Part shown: piece after piece, positions 12,301 through 24,300 of the stretch
How positions within the stretch are numbered: position 1 is the first letter of the stretch
How the letters are laid out: every line of letters begins with the position of its first letter
Source of the DNA: Puffinus mauretanicus
Taxonomy: Eukaryota > Chordata > Aves > Procellariiformes > Procellariidae
Reading direction: 5' to 3'
NCBI GenBank assembly: GCA_023333565.1
Contig: JAJKFH010003075.1
Location: 1,663,501-1,727,500, forward strand
Length of the DNA: 64,000 nt
Position numbers and translations under genes: made by a program
Notes under the pieces: model-generated
What the model was told of the DNA's origin: nothing
The model's input: only the letters and a program-made list of their open reading frames with translations
Database searches by the model: none

Positions 12301-15300
12301 TAATTCCTAAATGCATTGTTCAAAACCCCAATATAGAAGTGAACAGTGTCGTCATCGAGGCTGTTGAAACCGCCAGTTTCCAAGTATGAATGGACAAGGG
12401 ATAGAAGAATGTAATTTCTTTTATAAAGCTCACCTGATTCTTATCGCATCTGTTGCTCATGCAGTTCAGCTTTCCTAACAAGCTATTTATTGTATTTCAT
12501 AGAACCATTTAGGTTGGAAAGGACCTTTAAGATCATCAAGTCCAATCATTAACCTAGCACTGCCAACTCCACTAAACCATGTCCCTAAATGCCACATCTA
12601 CACGTCTTTTAAATACTTCCAGGGATGGTGACTCAACCACTTCCCTGGCAGTCTGTTCCAACGCTTGATAACCCTTTCAGTGAAGAATTTTTTCCTAATA
12701 TCCAATCTAAACTTCCCCTGGCACAACTTGAGGCTGTTTCCTCTTGTCACTTGTTACTTGGGAGAAGAGACTGACACCCACCTCGCTACAACCTCCTTTC
12801 AGGTAGTTGTAGAGAGTTATAAGGTCTCCCCCTGAGCATCCTTTTCTCCAGACTAAACAACCCCAGTTACCTCAGCCGCTCCTCATAAGACTTGTGCTCT
12901 AGACCCTTCACCAGCTTCATCACTCTTCTGTGGACATGCGCCAGCACCTCAATGTCCTTCTTGTAGTGAGGGGCCCAAAACTGATCACAGTATTCGAGGT
13001 GCGGCCTCACCAGCGCCGGGTATAGGGGCACAATCACTCCCCTAGTCCTGGTGGCCACACTATTTCTGATAAAGGCCAGGATGCTGTTTGCCTTCTTGGC
13101 CACCTAGGCACACTGCCAGCTCATGTTCAGCCAGCTGTTGACCAGCACCCCCAGGTCCTTTTCCTCCAGGCAGCTTTCCAGCCACTCTTCCCCAAGCCTG
13201 TAGCATTGCATGGGGTTGTTGTGGCCCAAGTGCAGGACCCGGCACTTGGCCTTGTTAAACCTCATACAGTTGACCTCGGCCCATCGATCCAGCCTGTCCA
13301 GGTCCCTCTGCAGAGCCTTCCTACCCTCCAGCAGATCAACACTCCCGCCCAGCTTGGTGTCGTCTGCAAACTTACTGAGGGTGCACTAACACCCTCAGTT
13401 GTTTCCTAACAACCTATTTATTGTATTTAAAAGGAGAGCCAAGCTGTACATAACAAATGCTGTGTTAATAACAAGATACAACGTGCAAATTTAGTCATGT
13501 ATTCCAAACTTTTAGTTATTTTAAAGGAAGCTTGTGGAAATTTATTTATCAAACTATAGGTCTTCATCCTGTGCTGTTGATATGCATATATAAATATATG
13601 CATGCATATATTTATATTTATTTGATTAGTTAAAAAACTCCCTAAACTATTTTTTTCCCCACAATGAAAGGATAACTGATCAGGTCCTGACATGAACTAT
13701 TACACAGAAAAAATGCCCATTTCATTGAAAATTATTCAGACTTTAGCCACTAAGCCACATAAATGGCCTTCCTGCCTTCCTTCCCCCCTTTTGCCCCACC
13801 CCATCCCTTACCCCTCCCCTTTTTCCTTCCTCTTTGTCTCCCTCTAAGCCTTTGCCACATATGCTCATGGGATTTTAGAAACAGGGTTAGGGGGCTTCTA
13901 AGGGGCTAGGAGGCAAAATCTTCCAATATGATTCCCATACAAAGAACCATAAATTATCAAATGCATTATTTAACAGCAGATGACATACTCTTATTTCTTT
14001 CTAAAAGTAATGTAAAACCTTACAGAATATTACATATATGTAGCTTTATAATCACCAATTTTGGGGGAATCATTTAAAGTGTCTTGTAGTGAAGTTGTAC
14101 AAGTAGGATGTGCTCTACCGCAATTGAAAGTGGGGAAAAACTTGCAGGGGAAAAATGAAATTAATGTGAAACCACTGTGAGAAATAATTGATATATATCA
14201 ATATGATAAGCCAATGAAGAAAAACATTTCTGTGGCTTTAAATTCAGTGATTTCTGCATAGCTTCCTCTGTTGTGATTTAAACACAGCATATTACATACA
14301 TGATAATAAAATCAAGGTGAATTCCAAGGCCATATGATACTATGCAATACCATTAGAAATGTAAAATTTGTCCAAAGGTTTTACACATGGACATTTCGCA
14401 ATGGAAAACATTTCTAAACAAAAGCAAGTATGTTATTTAACTTCCACAGCCATGGAAATGTACACCTTCAAGATCACTACATAGAACACAAATCTAATGA
14501 TTATTACATATCAATTAATGCAAAAGAAATTAATGTTTTATTGGAGGGTGAAATGAACATCCTAGACTAATATTCTCCAAGAAAGCCTATTCCTCAGCTC
14601 AGTTGTCCTGGAAAACATTAAACAATGAGATGCAGTACACAAGAACTATCAAAAGGGAGCACTTTTGAGCCACTCAAACCGTATGATAGGCTGAAAACCA
14701 CAATCTCCTAGCTGCAGACAATGATACTATCTCAGGTATTTTATGTGCTAAAATGATCATTAAAAATTAAGCACCACATATAAGCTGCCATTTAGAATAT
14801 TAATTTACCTTTACTAATCATCTTTTTAACTTGAGGCTAAAAGAGTTCACTTACCATTCGGATACTCAGGCTTAGTCCACGAGATGTTAAAGGAGTCAGA
14901 TGAATATGACTGGGCTTTTGAAGCAGGAACACCTTCTGGTGTACTCTCATCTGTTATAGCTGTGCTAGCTTCGCTTATTGAACATCCACCTCCAGTGCAA
15001 GCCTTAAAATATGAATCAAAACAAATAAACATATTTCAATGTAATACTAAAAATTTTAGCAATGATATTTTGTAAAGTTTTATAATTTTTACATATCTAA
15101 ACTTAGTAAGTCTGTGCTTTTCATAGAAGATACTTGTCTTAACATAGATTTGTTTACCTCTTTTCTTAAATAACAAGATGTGCTACTCACGATACTTAGT
15201 TTTTAGGTATAATATAGCTAAAACATTATACTAATGTTTGACTTGCAGCATTTTGCATTTGACTGTGAGTCATAATCACAACTAGATTTCCACTGCTTTT

Positions 15301-18300
15301 GCAGCCACAGTTAAAGAAAATTATAGTACAATATATATCATTTACAGTGCAAAACTCTTCTGGAATTGACTGAAAAGCTCTCACAAGTTCCAGACACAGA
15401 ATATACTGACCAACTTCCACGCACTTAAAAAATTATCTCAATGAATAGTCATTGAGAAAAAAAACGCCATTCAGACAGTCCTGCACTTCATGACAGCGCA
15501 CAGAGTGGTGTGCAGATGAAATTAAAATAGTGAAAAAACACTCTACTATAAATCAATATGTAACAGTTATTATTACATGTTTGTGGATAACAAAGTCAAA
15601 TCATTTGTATTTCAGTTACCAGAGAAGAAAAGATTAATTACACGATTTTTACATTTTGTTTGATTATGAAACAATACAACATGCAAGAAAATGTGCATAT
15701 CACCCCATATAACAGGCTTTTAAAGTTTTACATGCACAAACATAAGACTACACAGCTATGGTCCTTATGTGTGCTGGTTTTCCAATCACTTGCACTAAGA
15801 TCAATGACAAAAGACAGGAGTTCTTAGAGAAGTTAAAAAAAAAAATACAAGAATATATAAACTCTGTACTGGATTTAAAGATTTTTGGTTTAGTTTATTG
15901 TTTAGTTTTAATTTTATTGTTTAGCAATTAAATAAATCAAAACCTGAACTCAACAAAGATTCAGATATAGTCTTAATTAAAACTTATGGGATCACCTGTG
16001 TTTTTAGGAGTTTCCCATGTGCTAAAATGGACAAGTAGCCCGCTCTGGATCATCAGCTCACAAAGGAAAAATAACCTTGCTGTCCAGGTCTCCAGGAATA
16101 AAATGTTTCTCCAAATCTAGTATATTTTATTTGAAAAGATTAGCTTCAATTTCCCATTTCCCAGTGTGTTTCAAATCAGAGAGCAGTCAACGTATTTCCT
16201 ACCCCGCTCCAAAAGTGTATACTAGCCCCATGGGTAAAAGTAAGAACTGTTTGTAAATGAGGCTATTTTATAAACCAAGATTGTCTTGATTTCACTGGAA
16301 ATTACACTCCCAACACAACTACAGAATGACTCTCTGTGTTCAGTCTGGGCTATCAAATAAAGATGAAAGAATGCAACCTCAGTTTTGGGAACATCCAAAA
16401 ATGGCACTTACTTTAAACATGATAGTGGTTTTTTTTTTAAAAAAAAAAAAAAAAGTCAGCTTAGACAGATGCTCAGATAACTGTTAGCATTTTGATAAGG
16501 AAAATATTTAAGATCATCATCCTTCCAGCAAAGGCAGACTATTCTTCAAATTATTTTGCTTCTACTGGCTTCATGAAGAAGCCAAAAAGACCAGCTCTGA
16601 AAGACCTCTTCCTCGTACATTCCTCAATGCCCTGCTAAACAAGTTCCACAGAGTCTTCCTCAGCAGTGGAGGGCTTTTTCATTTAAGAGCTCGGTACAGC
16701 AGCCTTCCTGTTCATTTATTTCTTGAATTTCATGAAGCTCAATTTTTGTATCTCTGAAACTTTCTGGGAGTTTCTGATTCTTCTAATGAAAATTAGTACA
16801 AGAAAGCTCATCTGTATTTTAAATAGTGAGATTTTAGATTAACGCAACCAAATGGACTGGACATTGCTGGGACTCTGGCAATCACACCCAGTGATGCTCA
16901 AAGCCGTGAAATTCTACACCCAGGTCGAGACCAACTGTGCCATTCTGAACTTCACCGAGATATAGATTTGAGGCAAAATTTGCAAAAATACCAAAGTGTC
17001 TAGAAAGCCAAGGGACAGATATAAACCACATAACAAGACACCACACAGTGATCCTCCAGCCAGTACCTGAGCTAGCTTATCCACACAACACAGCCATGAG
17101 GAGATACTAGCTTAACTGTTAAATCACAAAAAGTACTCAAGTCATATAAATGGGTGTGCCACCCCAGCTACTAAATGCAGCCTTTCAGCTTCTCATTTGC
17201 TTTCAGATTGACCTGGCTCACACCCATCCAGCTTAGAGCATGAACAGAGCAAAAGCAAGTTCCTTTGCACTAACCCGTGGAGACATGACCTTAAGACTTC
17301 TAGCTGACTTTTGGAAAGAAGCATTAGATTTGCTTATAAAAGCTGTTGCACTCATTTACAAATACAATTACTACATATTAAAAGGCAGTAATCAATTGTA
17401 AAAATTGGTAACAGCATATAAAGATAAATATTTTGTTAACTTTATTTCATGTACTTATATTAACCTTGGTCATACAAAAGTTAAAGCCAGCAGCCTGTGA
17501 GGTCTGAAAGTTCAACTGATAAGGATCCTCATTCCTGTGTTCAAAGCTGCAACTTTTGAACTCAACTTCCAATTTACCACATAAACCAAAACCAGTTTTT
17601 GCATTGATACAAAACAAAATTAACATTACCTGTGAAACAAGGAAAAGAAAAAGGTTCTACCTGATAGAAATATTACATTCTAACCAAAAAACCAGGAAGC
17701 ATTAAGTTTCTAGTGTTGAAGGTATGCTATTGTTGTTTTTACTTTAAAAGTTTTATTGAAATTCAGATTAAATTATATGTGAAACACTAAATATTTCAAT
17801 TTCTTTCCAGGTGTGTATGTTTGATTTGGGTTTTTTGGGTTTTTTTGTTTGTTTGTTTTTTCATCAAGTAGAACATTTGGCCACGTTTAAGCTTCATAAC
17901 TTGTATATCTCTAATATTACATTCTTCTCAAACTAGTCTGACAAGTTCCAAATACAACGGGTTCAAATGTTTTAAGAAAGCTATCACCTCAAAGATATGG
18001 GCATTTCATGCACTTTTAGACTTGCCATTTTCAAACCTGCAAGGACATTTAGATCTTCTAATCTGCCTATCACAGACCATTGCATTTTATCCAGATAAAT
18101 CTGGTTATCTTCATCACCATAAGAAATTATCTTTTTTTACTTTCTGGTTACCACCGATGCCATGCAAATATTTAAAAAAACCGAACAAACAAAAAAAAAA
18201 AACAACACCCAAAACAAACAAAGAAATGAGAAATAAAACATAAAGATCAAAGATTCCTAAAACTGCATTCAGTAGCTTCTAGAAAAGCTGTACGCATTAA

Positions 18301-21300
18301 TGAAGTAAAAACAAAGTCCACACAACACTTCTTTGTTTTAACCATATCTCAAGGCAGAGCCACCAAAAGAAGCAGTCCCAGTTGCTCTCCAGATCGTCGC
18401 TGTTAATTCTCCCCTGATCCTCTCTCCTTGTGCCCCCCGTGCACAGGAGCTGGGCAGGAGCTGAGAAGAGCTCTGGCACAGTGAAGGACAGCATAAATTC
18501 TTTTGGTAGTCCCGCTTGCTTATAAAGGCGTAAAATGCTTGTTGAAGTACTGCCTTAGTTTTGGACATGGTGCTATTTTATATTCTATACAATTTACTAT
18601 GCTGAAATGTCTAGGCACAAATGAATTAATTTTAACATGAATCTAAGCTTTAATTAGACTGAATATCCTTGCTTTTTCAAGTTCAAGTCAAATCCTTATC
18701 ATTACCTGAAGGTAGTTTATTTTTTGTGGTATAATATTTAGAACATTCAAGAGCATGTTAAGAAAAAATGAATGCATACCCTGTCTACATAAATGTAAAT
18801 TTATTCATAATCAAGAGCAGAATATTTTCCTATGGCATTTATCAAAGCAAATATCCTTATATAGGTATTGTTATAAAATGAACAGTGCGCTTAAAACAAG
18901 GGATAATCCCATGCTTTTATGCACATATTTTCAGGTTTGTTACTGAGCTGAAGCTGTTTCATTTCATCACAAAATAAAACCAATGATAAAGAAATGCAAT
19001 GAAAACAGCAAGGTCTTTTAAAATGTTTTCAATAAACAAACTGCTACTTTACACTGAACTTTTTTCCTCTCTGCTATTTCCTTCTACATACAGATTTTAT
19101 GAAGAAGGAGCGAATTATCGTGGTACAAAATATGAAAGGCTAACATTTTCAAATACATTCAACATTTTCTCGTAAGTTGGGGGCAGGAAACATTTTTTAA
19201 GTCTTTCATGTATTTCTGGTCAATTCTCTATCAGTTATCATCCAACCTATCCTTGAAGAAAATCTGTATTTAAATTACATACACATTTTTTGAGGGTCTG
19301 TTGTTTAGGATGGCTCATGCACCATAGTTTCAGAAAGAAGAGGATAAACAAAGTGGACACATGAACCATTAAGTATTTAAGATGTTAACAAAATCAGAAT
19401 AATTTTCACCATTTTACACTTCTGCTACACATCTTTAAAACTTACAGCTAGTTTTATGAGGTATTCAGTACCCGGGAAAAGCTGCTGAATAGTAAAATCC
19501 AGAAAAAGTTCTGTGTTGTTATAGATTACATTCCACTTTGTAAAATTCTGCTCATTGTTGGCAATATAAATTATATAGCGATCTAGGATTCCATTTACTT
19601 CTACTGGTTCTTTCCATCTGCAAATAAAAGCAAAATATGATTAAGACCAGCAAAGATTCAGACCATACTGAAAAATGTAAGGCTTTGTTTAGGGGACTTT
19701 GTGGGGTTATTTTCAGAATTTGAAAACATAGCTTTGCAACCATAAAAATAAATCTAAGGCATACCTCTAATGCAGTATTTGTACTCAATAGATAAATGAT
19801 TACAATAACACACGAAGCAGGGGCTACAAAACGGGCATATCACCAGAACATTTCCTGCACTGAAGTTTGCAGAGGCTATGCCCATATGTAGGTTATACTG
19901 ATTGCGTAAAGACAAAATGGAAATTAAGTTGGCAAGTGATAATCAGAAGGTTCACAGAACCACTAAACTAATCACTTCTATGCATTTAATCATAATAAAT
20001 TTAATTTTATGTCACAAACCCTTTCCCTGATTGAACTCACTGGAATTCTTGAATAAACTGATGCACTATTGTGTTGTCAGGAAAGAAGAAATCCTTACTT
20101 ACTGTACATATATCGTTCTAGAATCCAAAACCGTCAGGACCGGGGCATCTACGTGAGATGGTGGCAGCTGTGCTGTAAACAAGGTGACCTGGGAACTGTT
20201 TGTACAGCCAGCAAGCGTGCATGCAGTGAGCAGAAACTGGTATGGTGTAAAAACTGCTAAATCTAGGGCAAGAAAGAAATAGAACTTACTTTGTATATTA
20301 ATTTTACCTTGTTTTTCTGTAATTTTCAGAGGGTAGTGAATTCAGAAATCAAGAGGAAGAGGGACCTGTATCCCTTAAATGTTTCAAGATTTGTCCCAGA
20401 GGAGTGAATAAGTGCTGGTTCTTTAATAGCAAATAACTGCAAATTTTGACTACGAATAGATCTACGGAGCATGCTTTGGTTGAGATGACCCCATTGTACA
20501 ATACATTTACACTAGATCATACACCACCCAAACAAAACAAAGATGTTAGCCTCTTAGGTGCTACATACTGTATCAATTTGCTACACTGACAAACGAACAC
20601 CTTTAAAATGATTAAATCAAATCAAATTAATGGAAAAACAAGTACAGGTTCATTAACACAGCCAGATTATATTTTTTTAAAAATGTGCTGTATGATACAT
20701 GAATGTCAAGCATCAATACACACAATGATTCACTCCATGCAGATTTCACTATAAGCATGAACACAAAGGAAGCTCATTGTTGCCACCACTCATACTGGTC
20801 TGTTCTCTCTTTGCCTGTTTGTCTTCAGCTGCACGAACACCAAAGATTTGTAAAATATATTTCAGTAAAGACAACCTGTCTCTTGCTATAGCAAAATAAC
20901 TGTTAAATGGTTATTTATTATGAAGCTATCTTGAGTTTCAATTACTGCAGAAAATGGTGAATAAAATGTAGCATCTTTGCTGACTAAATATTCTAAAAGA
21001 TCTTTAGCTTCATATATTCTTCCCTATACTAATAAAGGAATGTTTGTCAGAAAAATTATAGTAGGAAAGTAATGCAGACATAATTTTCTAATCTTTTTCA
21101 TTTTTTTATTAAAATATAAATCACAGATTTTAATGAGCAAATCCTTTAAGAAGGAATTTACAATTGAGGTTTTGGCAACAGTATAAGGTTTACAAGTAAA
21201 ACGCATATGTTATAGGTACACATTTTTAGTATGCCAGGAAAGTTCTGGGTTTTTGCAAGATATAACAAATGCTAGTCTTTTCAGAGCCAAATAGTATCAA

Positions 21301-24300
21301 ACTATCATTTTGTACAAAAATATTTGTAAGCACAAATTCAAAAATTGCAACTGGATGACAAAGACATCACTAAAGCAAAAATGTTGTAGACCCAACTTCT
21401 TTCTCATTAGTTTTGCCCTCATATGATGTTTCCTGTCCCTGCTGCAATGGAATTCCTTCTGATTTACTCTACTCTGTGTGAGGAGAGAATGAACTCGTGC
21501 ATTTTTATTGAAAACACAGTATCACTCAGTGGTATTGTTCTATGGAGCACATGGCAAAGTGTGAGTTAAAAATAAATGCCATAACTAAAAAAAAAAAAAA
21601 AAAAAATCATCAAGTGAATGTCTGTAACACAGTGACATAGTTTAATCAACATAATGGGGCTGATTCTACCAGGGTTAAGCAGTGCTTATGTGGGTGAGAG
21701 GGGGAAAGCACACTCCAGAGCAGGTGCTCAAGCTGGCTCAGCAAGCAGAGAAAGTAAACTCCACAATCTGCACCAACTGTATTGCCCTCATTAGTGTACA
21801 CCTTCCTGGATCCCTTATTCCTTGCAGCTGCCATCAGAGAAGCCACAAAAAGTACAGATGGAGATGGAAGTCTGTGAGACAAGTATCAGATACTCCACGT
21901 TCTGCGGGGGCAAACAAGTGAGCAGAAGGATTTTACTTCTAGCAATCCTAAAATGAACAGCTGAAAGCAATCCATGGCACCTATTTAATTCATATCCTTG
22001 TAAACAGTGAATATACATTCTTCTCTCTAAGTTGAAACTGTATTGCAGGGCTTCACTTAGCAGAGTGAATATAACACAAGGGAACGGAGAAGAGAAAAAG
22101 AAAAAGTGGATTCCTCCTTTTCCGTTTGTTTATGGTGGATCACTGTTTTCCTTTGTACGCAGATTTGGGATGGGGGTTGGGGAGGGGTATTCTTCTCTCC
22201 TTTAAGGAAAATTCCTCATCAAGGAACTGCTTTTTTAAAAAAGGTAGCTTGTACTGAAACCCTGATTTGATGCACACTGTAGCTGATGAGACTACTTGCA
22301 TGAATAAGAGTTTCTGGAAATACCTAGTTAAATTTGAAGAGGGAGGAACTTTGTCAAGGATGAAGAGAATGGAAGATGGAAAAATGTTTTGTTTCCCTCC
22401 CTGAAAAAAAACAAGTGACTATAAGTTACTACATGTGTGTCAGTGCCTGGAATGGAAAAAGCAAAAAGACAAGACTGGGAAACATGTAAAGTTTAAAAGA
22501 ACAGGAATAACAAGGAATGGAAACACAGGACATATGAGCAGCAAGATCCTTTAGGATCAATTGATAAGTACACTGAGAGGGGAGGGAAGGAGAGGAGAGG
22601 TTAAAAAAAAGAGGGGAAAGATAAAATATGGAAAAAAGCAACATGTCACCAGGATCAAAGAAAATATTTATTCCTTGTCTTGATTTAATAATGCCAATGT
22701 ATTTTGACTAATAAATGCCGAATAGAAAGTTTCAATGGAATCTGAAAGATTTTGGTGGGATAAAGGCTAAGAAGAAAAATTTTGTTAGTGGGAGCAGGAG
22801 AAGAAAATACAGAAATTAGAGACTTAGCAATGTCACTCAAAGTATGAGCTTTGCAGTCAATGAAAATCTCTCCATAGACTTCATCAAGGTTTCGATGAGC
22901 CTGCAAATATAATGTAGGTAGTATTTCTAAAGGGTTAGAACCAGAACTGACAAACTGAACAATAAAAATCATATTACATCATAATTGATGCAATTATTTG
23001 TCACAATCTGATTTGGCAGATATTTTCCTATTTCAAGTTCAAAGTGTTTCATAATGGATCAATGGATTCAAACAACTACAGATACAAACATGAATCTGAA
23101 TAAGGAGGGAGGAAGTTCTTAAAACTACAAAGCCGCTGTTTGTCAAGGTCCTCTAGCAACAATGCCTTGTTTTCCATTTGCTTGATTGCATGATTTGCAT
23201 AAGATCAAATGTAGGCAATTGTGGACATGAAAAACAGATCGCTCTCAAACACATTAGAAATGGATCTACAAGCATTATCCAGAAATGCGTTACAAGAAAA
23301 TGCACCCCAGTGCATGGAAAACTCAGTGATTAATGTCAAACAAACTGTAATTTACAATACAGGGCATGAATTATATGTTATTTTACAATTGATTTCATGC
23401 TGTTGCTGGAAGAATTTCATTGATCTCAATTTACAAAATAAACCCAATAAGCGGACAATTATTTTCTTTTTAACTCACAGCAAAAACTGAATTTTTTTTC
23501 TTACACATTTGCTTGATCAGGTTATATTCCTGCGTGTTCCACAATTCCAGTCCCCTGTGTTACTTTAAAATAACATCAAATGTTTCTTATTGCGATTTTC
23601 CAATAACTACTCTCGTAAATCACTTATTTCTTACCAAAACAAAGCTAAACTTAAAAATTATAGAGCTTTACTGAGAAAAACCTAAATTCAGGATTTGGTC
23701 TTGTACTTGTTTCTGGACTCAGAATGGCAAAGTGCACCAAAGGGCAAAGAGAAAAGTGACTTTATTGGGGATACGGGATTCCCTCAAATCATCCTATTAA
23801 GGTAGGAGGTAGCCAGAAAAATAATTCTGCATTTTTCATGTCAAAAACAGAACAAAAGAAGAAAACTAAAATAAAATCCCACATATCTGTTTTAAAACCA
23901 TTACTTACCTTCCCCAAAGAAAAAGGTGGGGAGGAGGGTGGGGAAGGGCAAGGAGACAAGGGATCAATCTGCCTTTTCATCTCTTTGACCTCAGAGGCAA
24001 TACAGACAAACTAAATTCTTTTCTAACTCGTATGTCAGCAAGAGAATTGCTAACTATAGTGGCTATCATTAAAATCGACATTTGCATACCACTACATTTA
24101 TTATGGATGTGGTATATGTGGAACTTCCCACACTAACCAAGGCAACTGTCTTAAATATCATGGTAAATCTAACTATAGTGGTTGGTATATATCCAGTTTC
24201 TAATAACCACCAGCATAAGTCCTGATAGCACAATCAATGCGAGAGACAGAAAGAATAAAGAATGACCCTGTTTGCATGGTCAATAAGAACACTCACTTTG

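Larger units (their letters stand above)
7426..14854 (-). other. USH2A intron 35 (7,429 nt)
   Basis: Contains the CR1 insertion (12498-13401) with its flanking duplication, a 30-bp perfect palindrome (13588-13617), a pyrimidine-rich block (about 13766-13856), a short TA repeat (9046-9058) and a 16-bp palindrome (14187-14202). The 177-codon frame at 11462-11995 begins with GTG and shows no family motif. The rest is plain AT-rich sequence. Confidence 0.85.

Noticed and set aside
12867..13409. Several open frames on both strands
   Set aside because: All lie inside the CR1; the 12867-13103 frame is the reverse-transcriptase tail of a dead element, not a host gene.
17826..17861. T/G-rich stretch as a possible retrotransposon tail
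   Set aside because: No CR1-type terminus or flanking duplication; simple low-complexity sequence.
18297..18568. Overlapping minus-strand frames in a GC-richer patch of intron 34
   Set aside because: Two mutually exclusive frames, no motif and no flanking splice pair in phase with exons 34 or 35.
19552..19788. Minus-strand frame starting [13 protein letters not shown] overlapping exon 34
   Set aside because: Wrong frame and unspliced; the exon 34 frame is fixed by phase 2 from exon 33 and gives FN3 sequence.
20097..20102. Alternative downstream donor for exon 33
   Set aside because: Using the second gtaag would add TAA to the frame; the first donor gives the phase that exon 34 needs.
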